DNA of 64,000 bases from positions 124,001 to 188,000 of the forward strand of contig JBLFWX010000002.1 of assembly GCA_047611805.1 (NCBI GenBank), read 5' to 3'. A model generated the notes under the pieces. The model saw only the letters and a list, made by a program, of their open reading frames with translations. It was not told where the DNA came from and did not search any database. A program made the position numbers and the translations under genes. Source of the DNA: UBA11873 sp047611805 (GTDB lineage: Bacteria; Pseudomonadota; Gammaproteobacteria; Ga0077536). Each line of letters begins with the position of its first letter. Position 1 is the first letter of the stretch. Of this stretch, positions 52,564 to 62,735 are shown in pieces.

Positions 52564-54293
52564 TGAGCTTTTCATTACATGGTGTCGGTGTATCGAGAGG
52601 CATAGCGATTGGCAAGGTCCACATTATCGAACGTGCGGAACTCGATATCGTTGAGTATTCAATTTCTGATGAGGCTGTCCCACGCGAAATCCTGCGTCTA
52701 CGCGAAGCAGTTTCTCAGGCCAAGCTGGATTTACGCGCCGTACGTAACCAAATCCCAGTAAAAACCGCCGTCGATATTGCGGCCTTTATCGACACACATT
52801 TGCTTATGCTCCAGGATTCAACATTCACAGTTGATACGGAACGAATCATCAAAGAACGTCGTTGTAATGCAGAGTGGGCGCTCAAATTGCAGCACGACGC
52901 GCTCGCTCAGGCATTTGACGACATGGACGATCCCTATCTTCGTACGCGTAAAGACGACGTTGATCATGTTGTGTCTCGGATCCAGCGAATACTACTTAAT
53001 CACGCCCCGCTTAAACTTGAGATTCAAGGCCATCGCTTAGAGGGAATGATCGTATTGGCGGACGAGCTCACGCCGGCCGACACGGTATTGATGAAGCGTA
53101 ACGGAGTTACTGCATTCGCGACAGATTCCGGCGGGCCCACCTCACATATGTCGATACTTGCGCGTAGCCTTGGGATTCCCGGCATTGTCGGTGTGCACGG
53201 TATTCGCAAATACGTTTGTGAAAACGAATTACTCATCATAGATGCTACAGAAGGTGTTGTGATCGGTGATGCGGATACTGCGACCCTAGCTTTCTATCGA
53301 GATAAACGGGCTGAACGCGAGCGACATATCGTCAGTCTTCATCGGCTACGCAGTGCCCCCGCCGTGACATTAGACGGTTGCGCTGTAGACCTCCAGGCGA
53401 ATGTTGACTTGCCAGAAGATTTCGTCGCAGCCCAAAAGGTCGGTGCAAGTGGCGTCGGTTTGTATCGCACCGAATTTCTGTATATGAATCGTTCAAAAAG
53501 TCCTGACGAGCAAGAACATTTCGAGTCCTATCGATCGCTAATTGAAGCACTAGATGGCTTACCCGTTACGATCCGCACACTAGATCTCGGCGCAGACAAA
53601 GACTTCGATATACATTCAGAGCGCCACGTTGCAGCGAACCCGGCGCTCGGGCTACGCGCGATTCGCTTATCGTTGCGTGAACCATCTCTATATTGGCCGC
53701 AGTTGCGGGCCATTGTTCGCGCGTCCGCATTCGGACCGGTGAGGTTACTAATACCGATGGTGTCGATACTCGAAGAAGCCCGTCAAGTCATTGCAAACGT
53801 CCGCTCCGTGCAGAGCGACTGCGCAAAAAAGGGTCTAGCGTTCGATGCGAATATGCCCATTGGCGGGATGATTGAAGTACCGGCTGCGGCTATTTGCGCA
53901 GATCAATTTGCACAGTACTTAGATTTTTTTTCGATTGGCACCAACGATCTTATCCAATATACGATCGCGATCGATCGGATTAACGATGCGGTTAATTATT
54001 TGTATGACCCGCTGAATCTCGCGGTACTAAGGCTGATCGCCGGCATCATAGATGCGGGTGCCACCGAGTCCATTCCGGTTGGAATGTGCGGTGAGATGGC
54101 CGGTGACATTCGCTACACTAAACTGTTACTAGGATTAGGTCTTCGCCAATTCAGCGCTCACCCATCGCTCCTGCTCGAACTGAAACATATCGTCAATGAG
54201 ACGGACGTAAGTAGTATCGAAGAATCGGCGCGACGCGCCCTGAAAGCTACTAATCCTGATGACCTCAAAGCGCTACTCGCCAGCTTGGTCTAG
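52563..54293 (+). CDS. ptsI: PTS enzyme I (no GAF domain)
   Basis: Takes phosphate from phosphoenolpyruvate and passes it to HPr. The 576 residues show active His195 in GGPTSHMSILA, then the TIM-barrel motifs GLYRTEFLYMNR, FFSIGTNDLIQYTIAIDR and PVGMCGEMAGD. The GAF domain of nitrogen-PTS PtsP is absent, so this is PtsI-type by domain. No sugar permease is in the window; with ptsN and HPr alongside, the chain is probably regulatory. Confidence 0.95.
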   Translation: MSFSLHGVGVSRGIAIGKVHIIERAELDIVEYSISDEAVPREILRLREAVSQAKLDLRAVRNQIPVKTAVDIAAFIDTHLLMLQDSTFTVDTERIIKERRCNAEWALKLQHDALAQAFDDMDDPYLRTRKDDVDHVVSRIQRILLNHAPLKLEIQGHRLEGMIVLADELTPADTVLMKRNGVTAFATDSGGPTSHMSILARSLGIPGIVGVHGIRKYVCENELLIIDATEGVVIGDADTATLAFYRDKRAERERHIVSLHRLRSAPAVTLDGCAVDLQANVDLPEDFVAAQKVGASGVGLYRTEFLYMNRSKSPDEQEHFESYRSLIEALDGLPVTIRTLDLGADKDFDIHSERHVAANPALGLRAIRLSLREPSLYWPQLRAIVRASAFGPVRLLIPMVSILEEARQVIANVRSVQSDCAKKGLAFDANMPIGGMIEVPAAAICADQFAQYLDFFSIGTNDLIQYTIAIDRINDAVNYLYDPLNLAVLRLIAGIIDAGATESIPVGMCGEMAGDIRYTKLLLGLGLRQFSAHPSLLLELKHIVNETDVSSIEESARRALKATNPDDLKALLASLV

Positions 54294-54373
54294 ATAGCGT
54301 TTCGGTGGCGCGCCCGAGACTGCGAATTTGTTACACTCTGCGTTGCGCAATAAAAAGAACCTGGCGTCTTGAA

Positions 54374-54379
54374 TATAAT
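54374..54379 (+). promoter_or_regulatory. Candidate mgtE -10 element
   Basis: A perfect TATAAT, 144 bp before mgtE, but with only a weak -35 (TAAAAA, 54351-54356) at 17 bp. The rest of this 229-bp spacer shows no gene. Confidence 0.3.
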
Positions 54380-54522
54380 CTAGGACAGATCCTTGCAGCG
54401 ATTGCTCTAGTGCGCGATTAGTTGTTCAAAGAACTAAATTTGACGTTCGTTCTATAGGCTACCCGGCCGATTTTCGCGCAGACATTCGCGGTGGCCCATC
54501 GCGTTAGGATCCGAGTTTCACG

Positions 54523-55881
54523 ATGAACTATTCTGAATCGCACAGCCGCCATCAAGAACTCGTGCTTTCGATTCAGACGGCGCTTGAATCTAACGATCTC
54601 CTCACTGTTCGGAATCATTTAGCGGAGCTCCATCCATCAGAGCTTGCCGATCTGCTTGAGTCGGTCCCAAGCGAAATACGCGACGAGCTTTGGGTTCATG
54701 TCGAGCCAACAGCTGAAGGCGACGTGCTCGCCGAAGCGAACGACCGTGTACGCGCAGCGTTACTCGAGAACATGCGTCCGGATGAAGTCGTCGCCGCGAC
54801 CGCGAATCTTCATTCAGACGACGCGGCAGATATCCTCCAAGATCTCCCAGAAGCGCGCGCCGCAGAAGTGTTGCGCTCCATGGATGAACTCAATCGAACG
54901 CGCATCGCTCGCGTTTTGTCGCACAGCGAGGATACCGCTGGCGGCCTGATGGACGCTGACATGGTGACGGTGCGCGCCGATGTTGCGGCCGAGGTGGTAT
55001 TGCGATATTTGCGCTTGCTCGGTCGAATTCCAGACAAAACTGATAGTTTGATGGTCGTGGATCGCGAGAACATTTATCTCGGGATACTGTCTTTAGCGAC
55101 TTTGGTCTCCGCCGCGTCGGACAGTTACGTCGGTGATCTGATGACGCTCGACACGGAAGGTATCCGGGTGTCGACGGACGCAGCAGACGTTGCACGCGTT
55201 TTCGAACAACGTGACTTGTTGTCAGCGGCTGTCGTAGATAGTGACGGCTCTTTGCTCGGCAGGATTACGGTAGATGACGTAATTGACGTGATTCGCGAGC
55301 AAAGTGAGCATTCATTTATGTCCGCAGCAGGTCTCGATGAAGAAGACGATATCTTCGCGCCGGTGTTGGTATCGACCCAACGACGCGCGACGTGGCTCGG
55401 AATTAATCTTGCCACCGCCTTCATGGCAGCCTGGGTGATTGGCCGATTTGAGGCCACGATCGAACAATTTGTTGCGTTGGCGATACTGATGCCGATCGTT
55501 GCGAGTATGGGAGGAATCGCGGGAAGCCAAACTTTGACTATCGTCATCCGAGGGTTAGCGTTGGGTCACGTCGGCTCCGCCAACGCAAGGTTATTGTTGG
55601 TACGCGAACTGGGGATCGGTATCCTCAACGGACTCCTGTGGGCCGTCGTCGTTGCCATCATTGCCGGTACTTGGTTTGCTAATCCGCTGCTTGGTCTCAT
55701 CATCGGCATAGCAATTGTCATTAATTTGTTTGTTGCGGCATTTTCCGGCGCAGTGATTCCATTAGTTTTGCGGCGCATGAATATCGATCCGGCATTGGCC
55801 GGTGGCGTGGTTCTTACGACGGTTACCGACGTGGTGGGATTCGTAGCATTTCTGGGGCTCGCAACGGTATTTCTTCTCTAA
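54523..55881 (+). CDS. mgtE: MgtE-family magnesium transporter
   Basis: Mg2+ channel-transporter gated by cytoplasmic Mg2+. The 452 residues contain the N domain (about 20-125, LHSDDAADILQDLP), two CBS domains (about 135-255, TAGGLMDADMVTV then DLMTLDTEGI), the plug helix and a five-helix membrane domain (about 285-452) with MPIVASMGGIAGSQT and NLFVAAFSGAVIPLVLRR. It stands alone between ptsI and an OmpA-family gene. Confidence 0.96.
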   Translation: MNYSESHSRHQELVLSIQTALESNDLLTVRNHLAELHPSELADLLESVPSEIRDELWVHVEPTAEGDVLAEANDRVRAALLENMRPDEVVAATANLHSDDAADILQDLPEARAAEVLRSMDELNRTRIARVLSHSEDTAGGLMDADMVTVRADVAAEVVLRYLRLLGRIPDKTDSLMVVDRENIYLGILSLATLVSAASDSYVGDLMTLDTEGIRVSTDAADVARVFEQRDLLSAAVVDSDGSLLGRITVDDVIDVIREQSEHSFMSAAGLDEEDDIFAPVLVSTQRRATWLGINLATAFMAAWVIGRFEATIEQFVALAILMPIVASMGGIAGSQTLTIVIRGLALGHVGSANARLLLVRELGIGILNGLLWAVVVAIIAGTWFANPLLGLIIGIAIVINLFVAAFSGAVIPLVLRRMNIDPALAGGVVLTTVTDVVGFVAFLGLATVFLL

Positions 55882-56026
55882 GACATCGCCTTATAGGGCG
55901 AGGCGCAATGTGCTACAGGATCGTCAATAATATGTGGTACCATTTCCCTCGCATAAACAAAAATTGTTGTATATTTGCAACAAATCGAAACGTGGAAGCA
56001 CTAGCTTCTTATCGGGGAAATCCGCG

Positions 56027-56758
56027 ATGAATAAAATATCGAGAACACTAGTGGTGCTAATCACGGCAATTTTTGCCGCTGGTTGTGCCAACCAAAACAT
56101 CAAGCCAGTCGAAGTAATTTGCCCGATCCTCGGCGCCGTTGCCGGCGCGGGTATTGCTGCAGGCGCATTCGACTCGGGCGATGAAGAAATCGGAATTGCA
56201 GCCGGCGCGGCAGTCGGTGCCGGCTTGGCGTGGTTCCTCTGCAAAGATCGCTCGGTACCCGCGCCACCGCCAGTAGCGCGTCGAGCACCACCACCACCAC
56301 CACCCGCTCCGCCAAAAGATAGCGACGGAGACGGCGTTATCGATGCGAATGATGAATGCCCAGGAACTCCTGCTGGCGTCAAAGTAAACGCAGTCGGTTG
56401 TCCTGAAGTCGGCGAGAGGATCCTGAGCCTCGAGGGCGTTAACTTCGATACGAATAAGGCCACGATCAAACCGGATTCAGAAGCAATTCTGGCTAACGCG
56501 GTTCACGTGTTGAATGAAAACGCGAGCGTGCACGTGCGGGTTGAAGGTCATACGGATAGCCGAGGTTCGGATGCGTATAACCAACAGCTTTCGCAACGCC
56601 GTGCTGAATCGGTCGCCGCGTATCTTGTCGCGCATGGCATCGATGCAGGACGCCTATCAGCAGCAGGTTATGGTGAAAGTGCGCCAGTAGCACCAAATGA
56701 TACGGCAGAAAACATGTATCGAAATCGTAGAGTGGATCTCGTCGTCACCGACAACTAG
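56027..56758 (+). CDS. OmpA-family lipoprotein with glycine zipper
   Basis: Outer-membrane peptidoglycan-binding protein. From ATG 56027, with GGGGA upstream, it has 243 residues: lipobox FAAGC (Cys about 21), a Gly/Ala-rich zipper (about 30-70), a Pro run (about 84-98), one TSP3-like calcium motif (DSDGDGVIDANDECPG), and an OmpA C-terminal domain with GVNFDTNKATI, VEGHTDSRGSDAYNQQLS and YGESAPVA. A longer frame from 55934 would bury the signal. A dyad TTGTTG/CAACAA (55964-55983) lies upstream. The exact role is unknown. Confidence 0.88.
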   Translation: MNKISRTLVVLITAIFAAGCANQNIKPVEVICPILGAVAGAGIAAGAFDSGDEEIGIAAGAAVGAGLAWFLCKDRSVPAPPPVARRAPPPPPPAPPKDSDGDGVIDANDECPGTPAGVKVNAVGCPEVGERILSLEGVNFDTNKATIKPDSEAILANAVHVLNENASVHVRVEGHTDSRGSDAYNQQLSQRRAESVAAYLVAHGIDAGRLSAAGYGESAPVAPNDTAENMYRNRRVDLVVTDN

Positions 56759-56783
56759 CCCACACTAAGACTCGGAACATCCT

Positions 56784-56811
56784 AAGGCCCTCTTTGTGAG
56801 GGCCTTTTTTT
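56784..56811 (+). terminator. Rho-independent terminator after the OmpA-family gene
   Basis: Stem GGCCCTC (56786-56792) with GAGGGCC (56798-56804), loop of five, then seven Ts; flanking AA and TT extend the stem. Confidence 0.95.
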
Positions 56812-57136
56812 GTGCCCTGTTTTATAGCGTGAAATATAAGCGGCCCACGGTCGTCACTTTCCAGGAACACGCGCTTTTTGCAGTGAATGGGATTGAACGT
56901 TCAATTGAGCAAGTTTGAGTGGCGGTCCAGGTGCTGTTTCTCGGCTCGTTGAACACGACCCTGAGTTATTTTCGTCGATGTGCTGTTAGTTTGCCGTCGG
57001 CAGCAGATTTCCAGAGGATCATGCCGTTCCTCGTGGTAATCGCGGATTTATTCGTGCTTCTGGCTCGGCCGGTCGACCCATCACCAGGATAGAAACTAGA
57101 AAAACAAGGCGAATCTGGCCTAGGCGCAGTTTATCC
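56812..57136. other. Spacer before the DUF2782 gene
   Basis: About 325 bp downstream of the terminator and of the convergent DUF2782 gene. I see no gene, repeat or clear structure in it. Confidence 0.5.
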
Positions 57137-57499
57137 TCACCAACTAAAGATAACCCACTGCGGAACTTTTAAAGCGTCGTACGCATCGGTCATCTTAGAG
57201 TCCATGAGGCCGTCGCCATTGCGGTCGACAAAATAGTAAGGTTTACCCACAAACGGAGTAATCTTGACCATATAGAGGCGGCCGTTGACTCGGTACTCCT
57301 CAACAGTCGCGTCTTTTCGTTGGACGATGGTAATTTCAGGTTCCAATTCCTCATCGTGCTCGACATAATCCGGCGGCGGTAACGGCGCAGGCACCGCCTC
57401 GCTCGGCAGCTCCTCTAAACCGGCTGGGTTCTGCGCGGCAACCGGTATCGCGATTAGGGCAAGCCAGGAAACGGCGATGGCAAGACTTTTGCGCAACAT
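57137..57499 (-). CDS. DUF2782 family secreted protein
   Basis: A 120-residue protein of unknown function. Signal peptide (MLRKSLAIAVSWLALIAI, cleavage after VAA, about 21), a Pro/Glu-rich stretch, then the conserved DUF2782 core: PEITIVQRKDATVEEYRVNG, LYMVKITPFVGKPYYFVD, and the C-terminal VPQWVIFSW. It is divergent from polA by 116 bp, the usual neighbour in pseudomonad-type genomes. Confidence 0.85.
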   Translation of the reverse strand: MLRKSLAIAVSWLALIAIPVAAQNPAGLEELPSEAVPAPLPPPDYVEHDEELEPEITIVQRKDATVEEYRVNGRLYMVKITPFVGKPYYFVDRNGDGLMDSKMTDAYDALKVPQWVIFSW

Positions 57500-57615
57500 T
57501 TTTTAATTCTCGACAGTAAACTAATTGAATCAGCGGCAAGCATTTAGCATATCACCTATACGGGACCAAATCTCCCGTATGGCAGCTTCAGTAATGGTTC
57601 GAGCGGACTCCAATT

Positions 57616-60312
57616 ATGACTAGAAAAAAACTTGTGCTCGTCGACGGCTCGTCCTATTTATACCGCGCATTTCATGCGTTACCGCCACTGACTAATTCGA
57701 AAGATTTCCCCACCGGGGCAATTCACGGCGTGATCTCCATGTTGCGAAATCTATTCGAGCAATACCAACCGGATTATTACGGCGTTGTCTTCGATCCTAA
57801 AGGCAAAACGCTACGCGACGATTGGTATCCTGAGTACAAAGCAAACCGTCCGGCTATGCCAGACGAACTTCGGCTACAAATCGGCCCAATTCACGACATC
57901 GTTCGCGCTCTCGGTTATCCCTTAGTGATGATCGATAAAGTTGAAGCCGACGACGTCATCGGTACCTTAGCGCGAGCCGCCGCCGCACAAAATATTGACG
58001 TCATCATTTCGACGGGCGACAAAGATATGGCGCAACTAGTAACGGACAGCATCCGCCTCATCAACACCATGGATAACTCCGTGCTAGATATCGCCGGGGT
58101 CGTTAGCAAGTTCGGGGTGCGACCTGATCAAATTATCGATTACTTGACGCTCATGGGCGATAAGGTCGACAACATTCCAGGTGTCGATAAAGTGGGACCG
58201 AAAACCGCGGTTAAATGGTTGGAACAATACGACGATCTCGAAAATATCATATCCAACGCCCACGAAATACCGGGGAAAGTAGGCGAAAATTTGCGTAATA
58301 GTTTAGACGACCTCCCGCTTTCAAAACGCCTTGTAACGATTATCGACGACGTCGAACTTGGCCTCGCGCTAGACGATCTCATCCCCGAGGAATGGAACCG
58401 AACTAGACTGACGGAGATATTTCAGGATCTTGAATTCAGCTCCTGGCTAAAACAGCTAGATGACGGCAAAGAACCCGTACAGTCGGCTACTCAACAGGAG
58501 TCCGATTACGATTACGAAACCATTTTCGACTCTGACCGTCTCGACCACTGGATTGGCCTGCTTCGTGAAGCAGAATATTTCGCTTTCGATACTGAGACCA
58601 CGAGCTTGGATTACATGGCGGCAGAGGTGGTTGGCCTATCTTTCTCGGTCGTTCCGGGACGCGCCGCCTACGTGCCTGTAGCACACACATACGCCGATGC
58701 TCCCGCGCAACTCGATCGCGATTTCGTGCTAGAAAAATTGCGCCCCTTACTCGAAGACCCCGCCAAATTGAAGCTCGGACACCACCTCAAATATGACCGG
58801 AATGTATTGCTAAATCATGGCATCACGCTCGACGGCATCGCCTTCGATACGATGCTTGAATCTTACGTTCTAAATAGTGTGGGTTCGCGACACGATCTCA
58901 ATACCCTTGTGTTAAAGCACTTGGGTCGTAAAACAATTCATTTCGAGGACGTTGCTGGAAAAGGTGCAAAACAAATCGGCTTCAATGAAGTCTCCATCGA
59001 GCAGGCGACTCCCTACGCAGCTGAGGACGCGGAAGCGTGCCTTTGCCTACACGGTAAATTGATGGCAGAACTACGCGCCGATGATCGGCTGTTCGGTGTG
59101 TATAACGACATCGAAAAACCGCTGATCCCGGTTCTCTCGCGTATCGAGCGTACCGGTGTGCTCATCGATGCTGACATGTTGGCTGCCCAAAGTAGCGAAA
59201 TCGAACAGCGTCTAAATGAACTCGAAGCTCAAGCGCACAACGAGGCAGGCGAAGTGTTTAACATCGGATCGCCGAAGCAAATCCAAACAATATTGTTCGA
59301 TAAATTGGGTTTACCCGTAAAGGCGAAAACCCCGAAAGGGCAACCGTCTACCGCAGAGAACGTATTGGCCGAACTTGCCGAAGATTACCCGTTACCGAAA
59401 CTTATCCTCGAGCATCGCGGATTGAGCAAACTCAAATCAACTTATACAGACAAGCTGCCGCTCGAAATCTCACCGTCCACGGGTCGTGTACATACGAGCT
59501 ACCACCAAGCAGTCGCGGCAACCGGACGATTGTCCTCCGCCGAGCCGAACCTCCAGAACATCCCAATTAGAAGCGCAGAAGGACGCCGCATTCGTCAGGC
59601 GTTCATCGCACCGCCTGGACGTCTGTTAGTGGCTGCTGACTATTCGCAAATCGAGCTCCGGATCATGGCGCACCTGTCGCGCGACGAGCGGCTGCTCGAG
59701 GCATTTAGAACGGGTTCTGATGTTCACCGTGCGACCGCCGCGGAAATTTTTGGCACCGCGATGGATACCGTAAGCGACGAGCAACGTCGAGCTGCCAAAG
59801 CCGTAAATTTTGGATTAATTTATGGGATGTCTGCGTTCGGTTTGGGCCGACAGCTGGGCATAGACCGGGGCTCTGCCCAGGAATATGTCGATCTCTATTT
59901 TGCCCGCTACCCCGGCGTCAGAATGTTTATGGACGAGACCAAAGAGCTAGCGCGCGAGCGCGGCTTCGTCGAGACCGTTTACGGTCGTCGCCTCTATTTG
60001 CCTGAAATTAACGCACGTAGTGCCCAACGTCGACAATACGCTGAACGCACGGCAATTAATGCGCCAATGCAGGGAACCGCGGCTGACATAATTAAACGGG
60101 CGATGATCAACGTTGATAGATGGATTGAAGACAGCCACGCACCGGCCACTTTAATCATGCAGGTTCATGACGAGCTCGTGCTCGAAGTCGAAGTGGAGGC
60201 ACTCGACATGGTGACTAATCGAGTCCGCGAACTCATGGAAGCGGCGTCGGATCTGAGTATCCCACTGGTCGTCGATACTGGTTACGGGGCCAATTGGGAC
60301 GAGGCGCATTAG
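57616..60312 (+). CDS. polA: DNA polymerase I
   Basis: Repair and Okazaki-fragment polymerase. The 898 residues have all three domains: 5' nuclease (about 1-280, VDGSSYLYRAFHA, STGDKDMAQLV), an active 3'-5' exonuclease (FDTETTSLD carries the metal-binding Asp and Glu), and polymerase (about 500-898) with DYSQIELRIMAHLSRD, AAKAVNFGLIYGMSAFG and MQVHDELVLEVE. It is intact and full length. Confidence 0.98.
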   Translation: MTRKKLVLVDGSSYLYRAFHALPPLTNSKDFPTGAIHGVISMLRNLFEQYQPDYYGVVFDPKGKTLRDDWYPEYKANRPAMPDELRLQIGPIHDIVRALGYPLVMIDKVEADDVIGTLARAAAAQNIDVIISTGDKDMAQLVTDSIRLINTMDNSVLDIAGVVSKFGVRPDQIIDYLTLMGDKVDNIPGVDKVGPKTAVKWLEQYDDLENIISNAHEIPGKVGENLRNSLDDLPLSKRLVTIIDDVELGLALDDLIPEEWNRTRLTEIFQDLEFSSWLKQLDDGKEPVQSATQQESDYDYETIFDSDRLDHWIGLLREAEYFAFDTETTSLDYMAAEVVGLSFSVVPGRAAYVPVAHTYADAPAQLDRDFVLEKLRPLLEDPAKLKLGHHLKYDRNVLLNHGITLDGIAFDTMLESYVLNSVGSRHDLNTLVLKHLGRKTIHFEDVAGKGAKQIGFNEVSIEQATPYAAEDAEACLCLHGKLMAELRADDRLFGVYNDIEKPLIPVLSRIERTGVLIDADMLAAQSSEIEQRLNELEAQAHNEAGEVFNIGSPKQIQTILFDKLGLPVKAKTPKGQPSTAENVLAELAEDYPLPKLILEHRGLSKLKSTYTDKLPLEISPSTGRVHTSYHQAVAATGRLSSAEPNLQNIPIRSAEGRRIRQAFIAPPGRLLVAADYSQIELRIMAHLSRDERLLEAFRTGSDVHRATAAEIFGTAMDTVSDEQRRAAKAVNFGLIYGMSAFGLGRQLGIDRGSAQEYVDLYFARYPGVRMFMDETKELARERGFVETVYGRRLYLPEINARSAQRRQYAERTAINAPMQGTAADIIKRAMINVDRWIEDSHAPATLIMQVHDELVLEVEVEALDMVTNRVRELMEAASDLSIPLVVDTGYGANWDEAH

Positions 60313-60452
60313 TTCGCCAATTTGGCAACTATCGACACGCGGCGATCCGATTAGGTATTCCTCGGGTTGATTGTGGTAACATCGAGCCTGGAAATTTCTA
60401 CAACCGAACCGCTTTCTGCCACCGAACCGCTGCCGCAAAAATCTCTAGCGTC

Positions 60453-61202
60453 ATGTTGATAATCCCAGCAATCGATATAAAAGCCGGCAAATGCGTTCGT
60501 CTGAAACAAGGACGAATGGCCGATGAGACGATTTACTCCGATGACCCGTTGGCTGTTGCTACGCGTTGGGTAGAAGCAGGCGCACGGCGCCTACATATCG
60601 TCGACCTAGACGGCGCCGTCAAAGGCACTCCTGTTAATTCGGACGTCATTCACCGCATTGCCGAACGCTACCCATCGGTGCCTATCCAAGTTGGCGGTGG
60701 TATCCGCGATGAAGATAGTATCCAAACTTATCTCGACGCGGGAGTTCGTTACGTCATTATTGGAACAAAAGCGGTAACATCGCCGCACTTCGTTTCTGAC
60801 GTCGCACTAGAATTTCCCGGACATATCATTGTTGGCCTAGACGTTCGAGAAGGCAAAGTTGCTATCGAAGGCTGGTCAAAGTTATCGCGCCACGACGCGG
60901 TTGATTTAGCACAAAAATTCGAGCAGGACGGTGTTGCCGCGATTGTTTTCACCGACATCAACCGCGACGGCATGATGGAAGGCTTAAATATCGACGCAAC
61001 CGTTGCGTTTGCGAGGGAGCTCGCTATCCCCGTTATTGCGTCAGGCGGGGTCACCAACTTAGACGACATTCGGTCACTTTGCGCGGTGGAAGAAGATGGC
61101 GTGACGGCCGCTATTACCGGCCGCGCTATTTATGAAGGCACGATCGATTTAGCCGAAGCTCAAGCGCTCGCAGATCAACTTAGCCCATCCGCCGCGGACT
61201 GA
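60453..61202 (+). CDS. hisA: Phosphoribosylformimino-AICAR-P isomerase
   Basis: Isomerises ProFAR in histidine synthesis. From ATG 60453 the 249-residue beta/alpha barrel has MLIIPAIDIKAGKCVRLKQG, VGGGIRDEDSI, and IASGGVTNLDDI. An earlier frame from within polA is an extension without support. The stop shares one base with the hisF start. Confidence 0.97.
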   Translation: MLIIPAIDIKAGKCVRLKQGRMADETIYSDDPLAVATRWVEAGARRLHIVDLDGAVKGTPVNSDVIHRIAERYPSVPIQVGGGIRDEDSIQTYLDAGVRYVIIGTKAVTSPHFVSDVALEFPGHIIVGLDVREGKVAIEGWSKLSRHDAVDLAQKFEQDGVAAIVFTDINRDGMMEGLNIDATVAFARELAIPVIASGGVTNLDDIRSLCAVEEDGVTAAITGRAIYEGTIDLAEAQALADQLSPSAAD

Positions 61203-61969
61203 TGGCCCTCGCAAAGCGGGTCATTCCTTGCCTCGACGTTGATGCAGGGCGAGTTGTCAAAGGCGTGCAATTTGTCGACATCAAGGACGCAGGTGATCCT
61301 GTAGAAATAGCCAAGCGCTACAACGAGCAAGGCGCGGATGAAATAACCTTTCTCGATATCACCGCCAGCCATGAGCGCCGGGACACCATGAAAAATGTGG
61401 TCGAACAGGTCGCTAGCCAAGTTTTTATCCCCCTGACGGTCGGCGGCGGTGTGCGAACTATCGATGATGTTCGGGGTTTGTTAATGGCTGGCGCCGATAA
61501 AGTGTCAATCAATACCGCAGCGGTCACTAATCCCGCATTCGTAAGACAGGCCGCCACCAAGTTCGGTTCACAGTGCATCGTGGTGGCGGTAGACGCACGC
61601 TGCGTCCAACTTGATCCACGTCGCTGGGAGATTTTCACGCACGGTGGACGCAACGCAACTGGCTTCGATGCGCTCCAATGGTGCGTGCGGATGGCGGAAC
61701 TAGGTGCCGGAGAAATACTCTTAACAAGCATGGATCGTGACGGCACAAGAGACGGTTTCGATCTCGAACTAACTCGGGCAGTTGCCGATTTGATACCGAT
61801 ACCGGTTATCGCATCCGGTGGCGTCGGCAACCTGGAGCATCTGACAGCTGGAATCCACGATGGGCACGCAGACGCAGTGCTTGCCGCAAGTATTTTCCAT
61901 TTCGGTGAGCACACCGTCGGGCAAGCTAAATTGCATATGAGAAAAAACGGGATCGAAGTGCGTCTATGA
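61202..61969 (+). CDS. hisF: Imidazole glycerol-phosphate synthase cyclase subunit
   Basis: Cyclase half of IGP synthase; closes the imidazole ring with ammonia from HisH. The 255 residues carry catalytic Asp in IPCLDVDAGRVVKG and DRDGTRDGFD, and VGGGVRTIDDV. hisH and hisB are not seen; the cluster here starts at hisA. It overlaps hisI by 4 bp. Confidence 0.97.
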   Translation: MALAKRVIPCLDVDAGRVVKGVQFVDIKDAGDPVEIAKRYNEQGADEITFLDITASHERRDTMKNVVEQVASQVFIPLTVGGGVRTIDDVRGLLMAGADKVSINTAAVTNPAFVRQAATKFGSQCIVVAVDARCVQLDPRRWEIFTHGGRNATGFDALQWCVRMAELGAGEILLTSMDRDGTRDGFDLELTRAVADLIPIPVIASGGVGNLEHLTAGIHDGHADAVLAASIFHFGEHTVGQAKLHMRKNGIEVRL

Positions 61970-62355
61970 GTTGGACCGAAGAAATTAAGTGGAACAGTGA
62001 CGGTCTTGTTCCTGCCATAGCGCAAGCCCACGATAGCGGACGATTGTTAACGCTTGCGTGGATGAATCGCGACGCATTAATTGCTACAGTCGCGGAGAAT
62101 CGCGCCGTCTACTGGTCGCGTTCGCGCCAAAAACTATGGCGTAAAGGCGAACAATCAGGACATATTCAGCAGCTAAAGCAAATCCGGCTAGACTGTGATG
62201 CAGACGCTATCTTGCTTGCAATAGAGCAAATTGGCGGCATCGCGTGCCATACTGGGAGGGAGAGCTGTTTCTATCGGGTTTACGCTGACGGTGGTTGGGT
62301 AGACTCAGACCCAATTATCAAGGATCCGGCCGATATTTACGGCCCATCGTCGTAA
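61966..62355 (+). CDS. hisI: Phosphoribosyl-AMP cyclohydrolase
   Basis: Opens the adenine ring of PR-AMP. The 129 residues have LTLAWMNRDAL, YWSRSRQKLWRKGEQSGH, and the metal-binding DCDADAIL and CHTGRESCFYR. It is a separate protein from HisE, unlike the fused enteric HisIE. Confidence 0.96.
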   Translation: MSWTEEIKWNSDGLVPAIAQAHDSGRLLTLAWMNRDALIATVAENRAVYWSRSRQKLWRKGEQSGHIQQLKQIRLDCDADAILLAIEQIGGIACHTGRESCFYRVYADGGWVDSDPIIKDPADIYGPSS

Positions 62356-62374
62356 TTCTTCGAGCTCGCGCATC

Positions 62375-62692
62375 ATGTCGGCTGAAATTATTAATGAACT
62401 TTGTCGGATTTTGAGGGAACGAAAGGATGCGGACTCAACGACTTCATATGTGGCCGGTTTGTACGCAAAAGGTACTGATCACATACTGAAAAAAGTCGGA
62501 GAGGAGGCGGCGGAACTCTTGATCGCGGGAAAAGGCGGTGATCAAGGCGAAATAATTCACGAAACTGCGGACCTTTGGTTTCATTTGTTAGTCCTATTAA
62601 CTCACCGCGACATTAGTCCCGAACAAATATTCTCGGAACTAGAGCGCCGATTCGGACAATCGGGGCTTGAGGAAAAGGCTTCGCGTCAGTGA
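62375..62692 (+). CDS. hisE: Phosphoribosyl-ATP pyrophosphatase
   Basis: Removes pyrophosphate from PR-ATP, the second histidine step. The 105 residues include SYVAGLYAKGTDHILKKVGEE and ETADLWFHLLVLL. It follows hisI by 19 bp. Confidence 0.95.
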   Translation: MSAEIINELCRILRERKDADSTTSYVAGLYAKGTDHILKKVGEEAAELLIAGKGGDQGEIIHETADLWFHLLVLLTHRDISPEQIFSELERRFGQSGLEEKASRQ

Positions 62693-62735
62693 CAATAGAC
62701 GTTTGTTCGAGTACTCGCGCCCTTGGAGGCTTACC

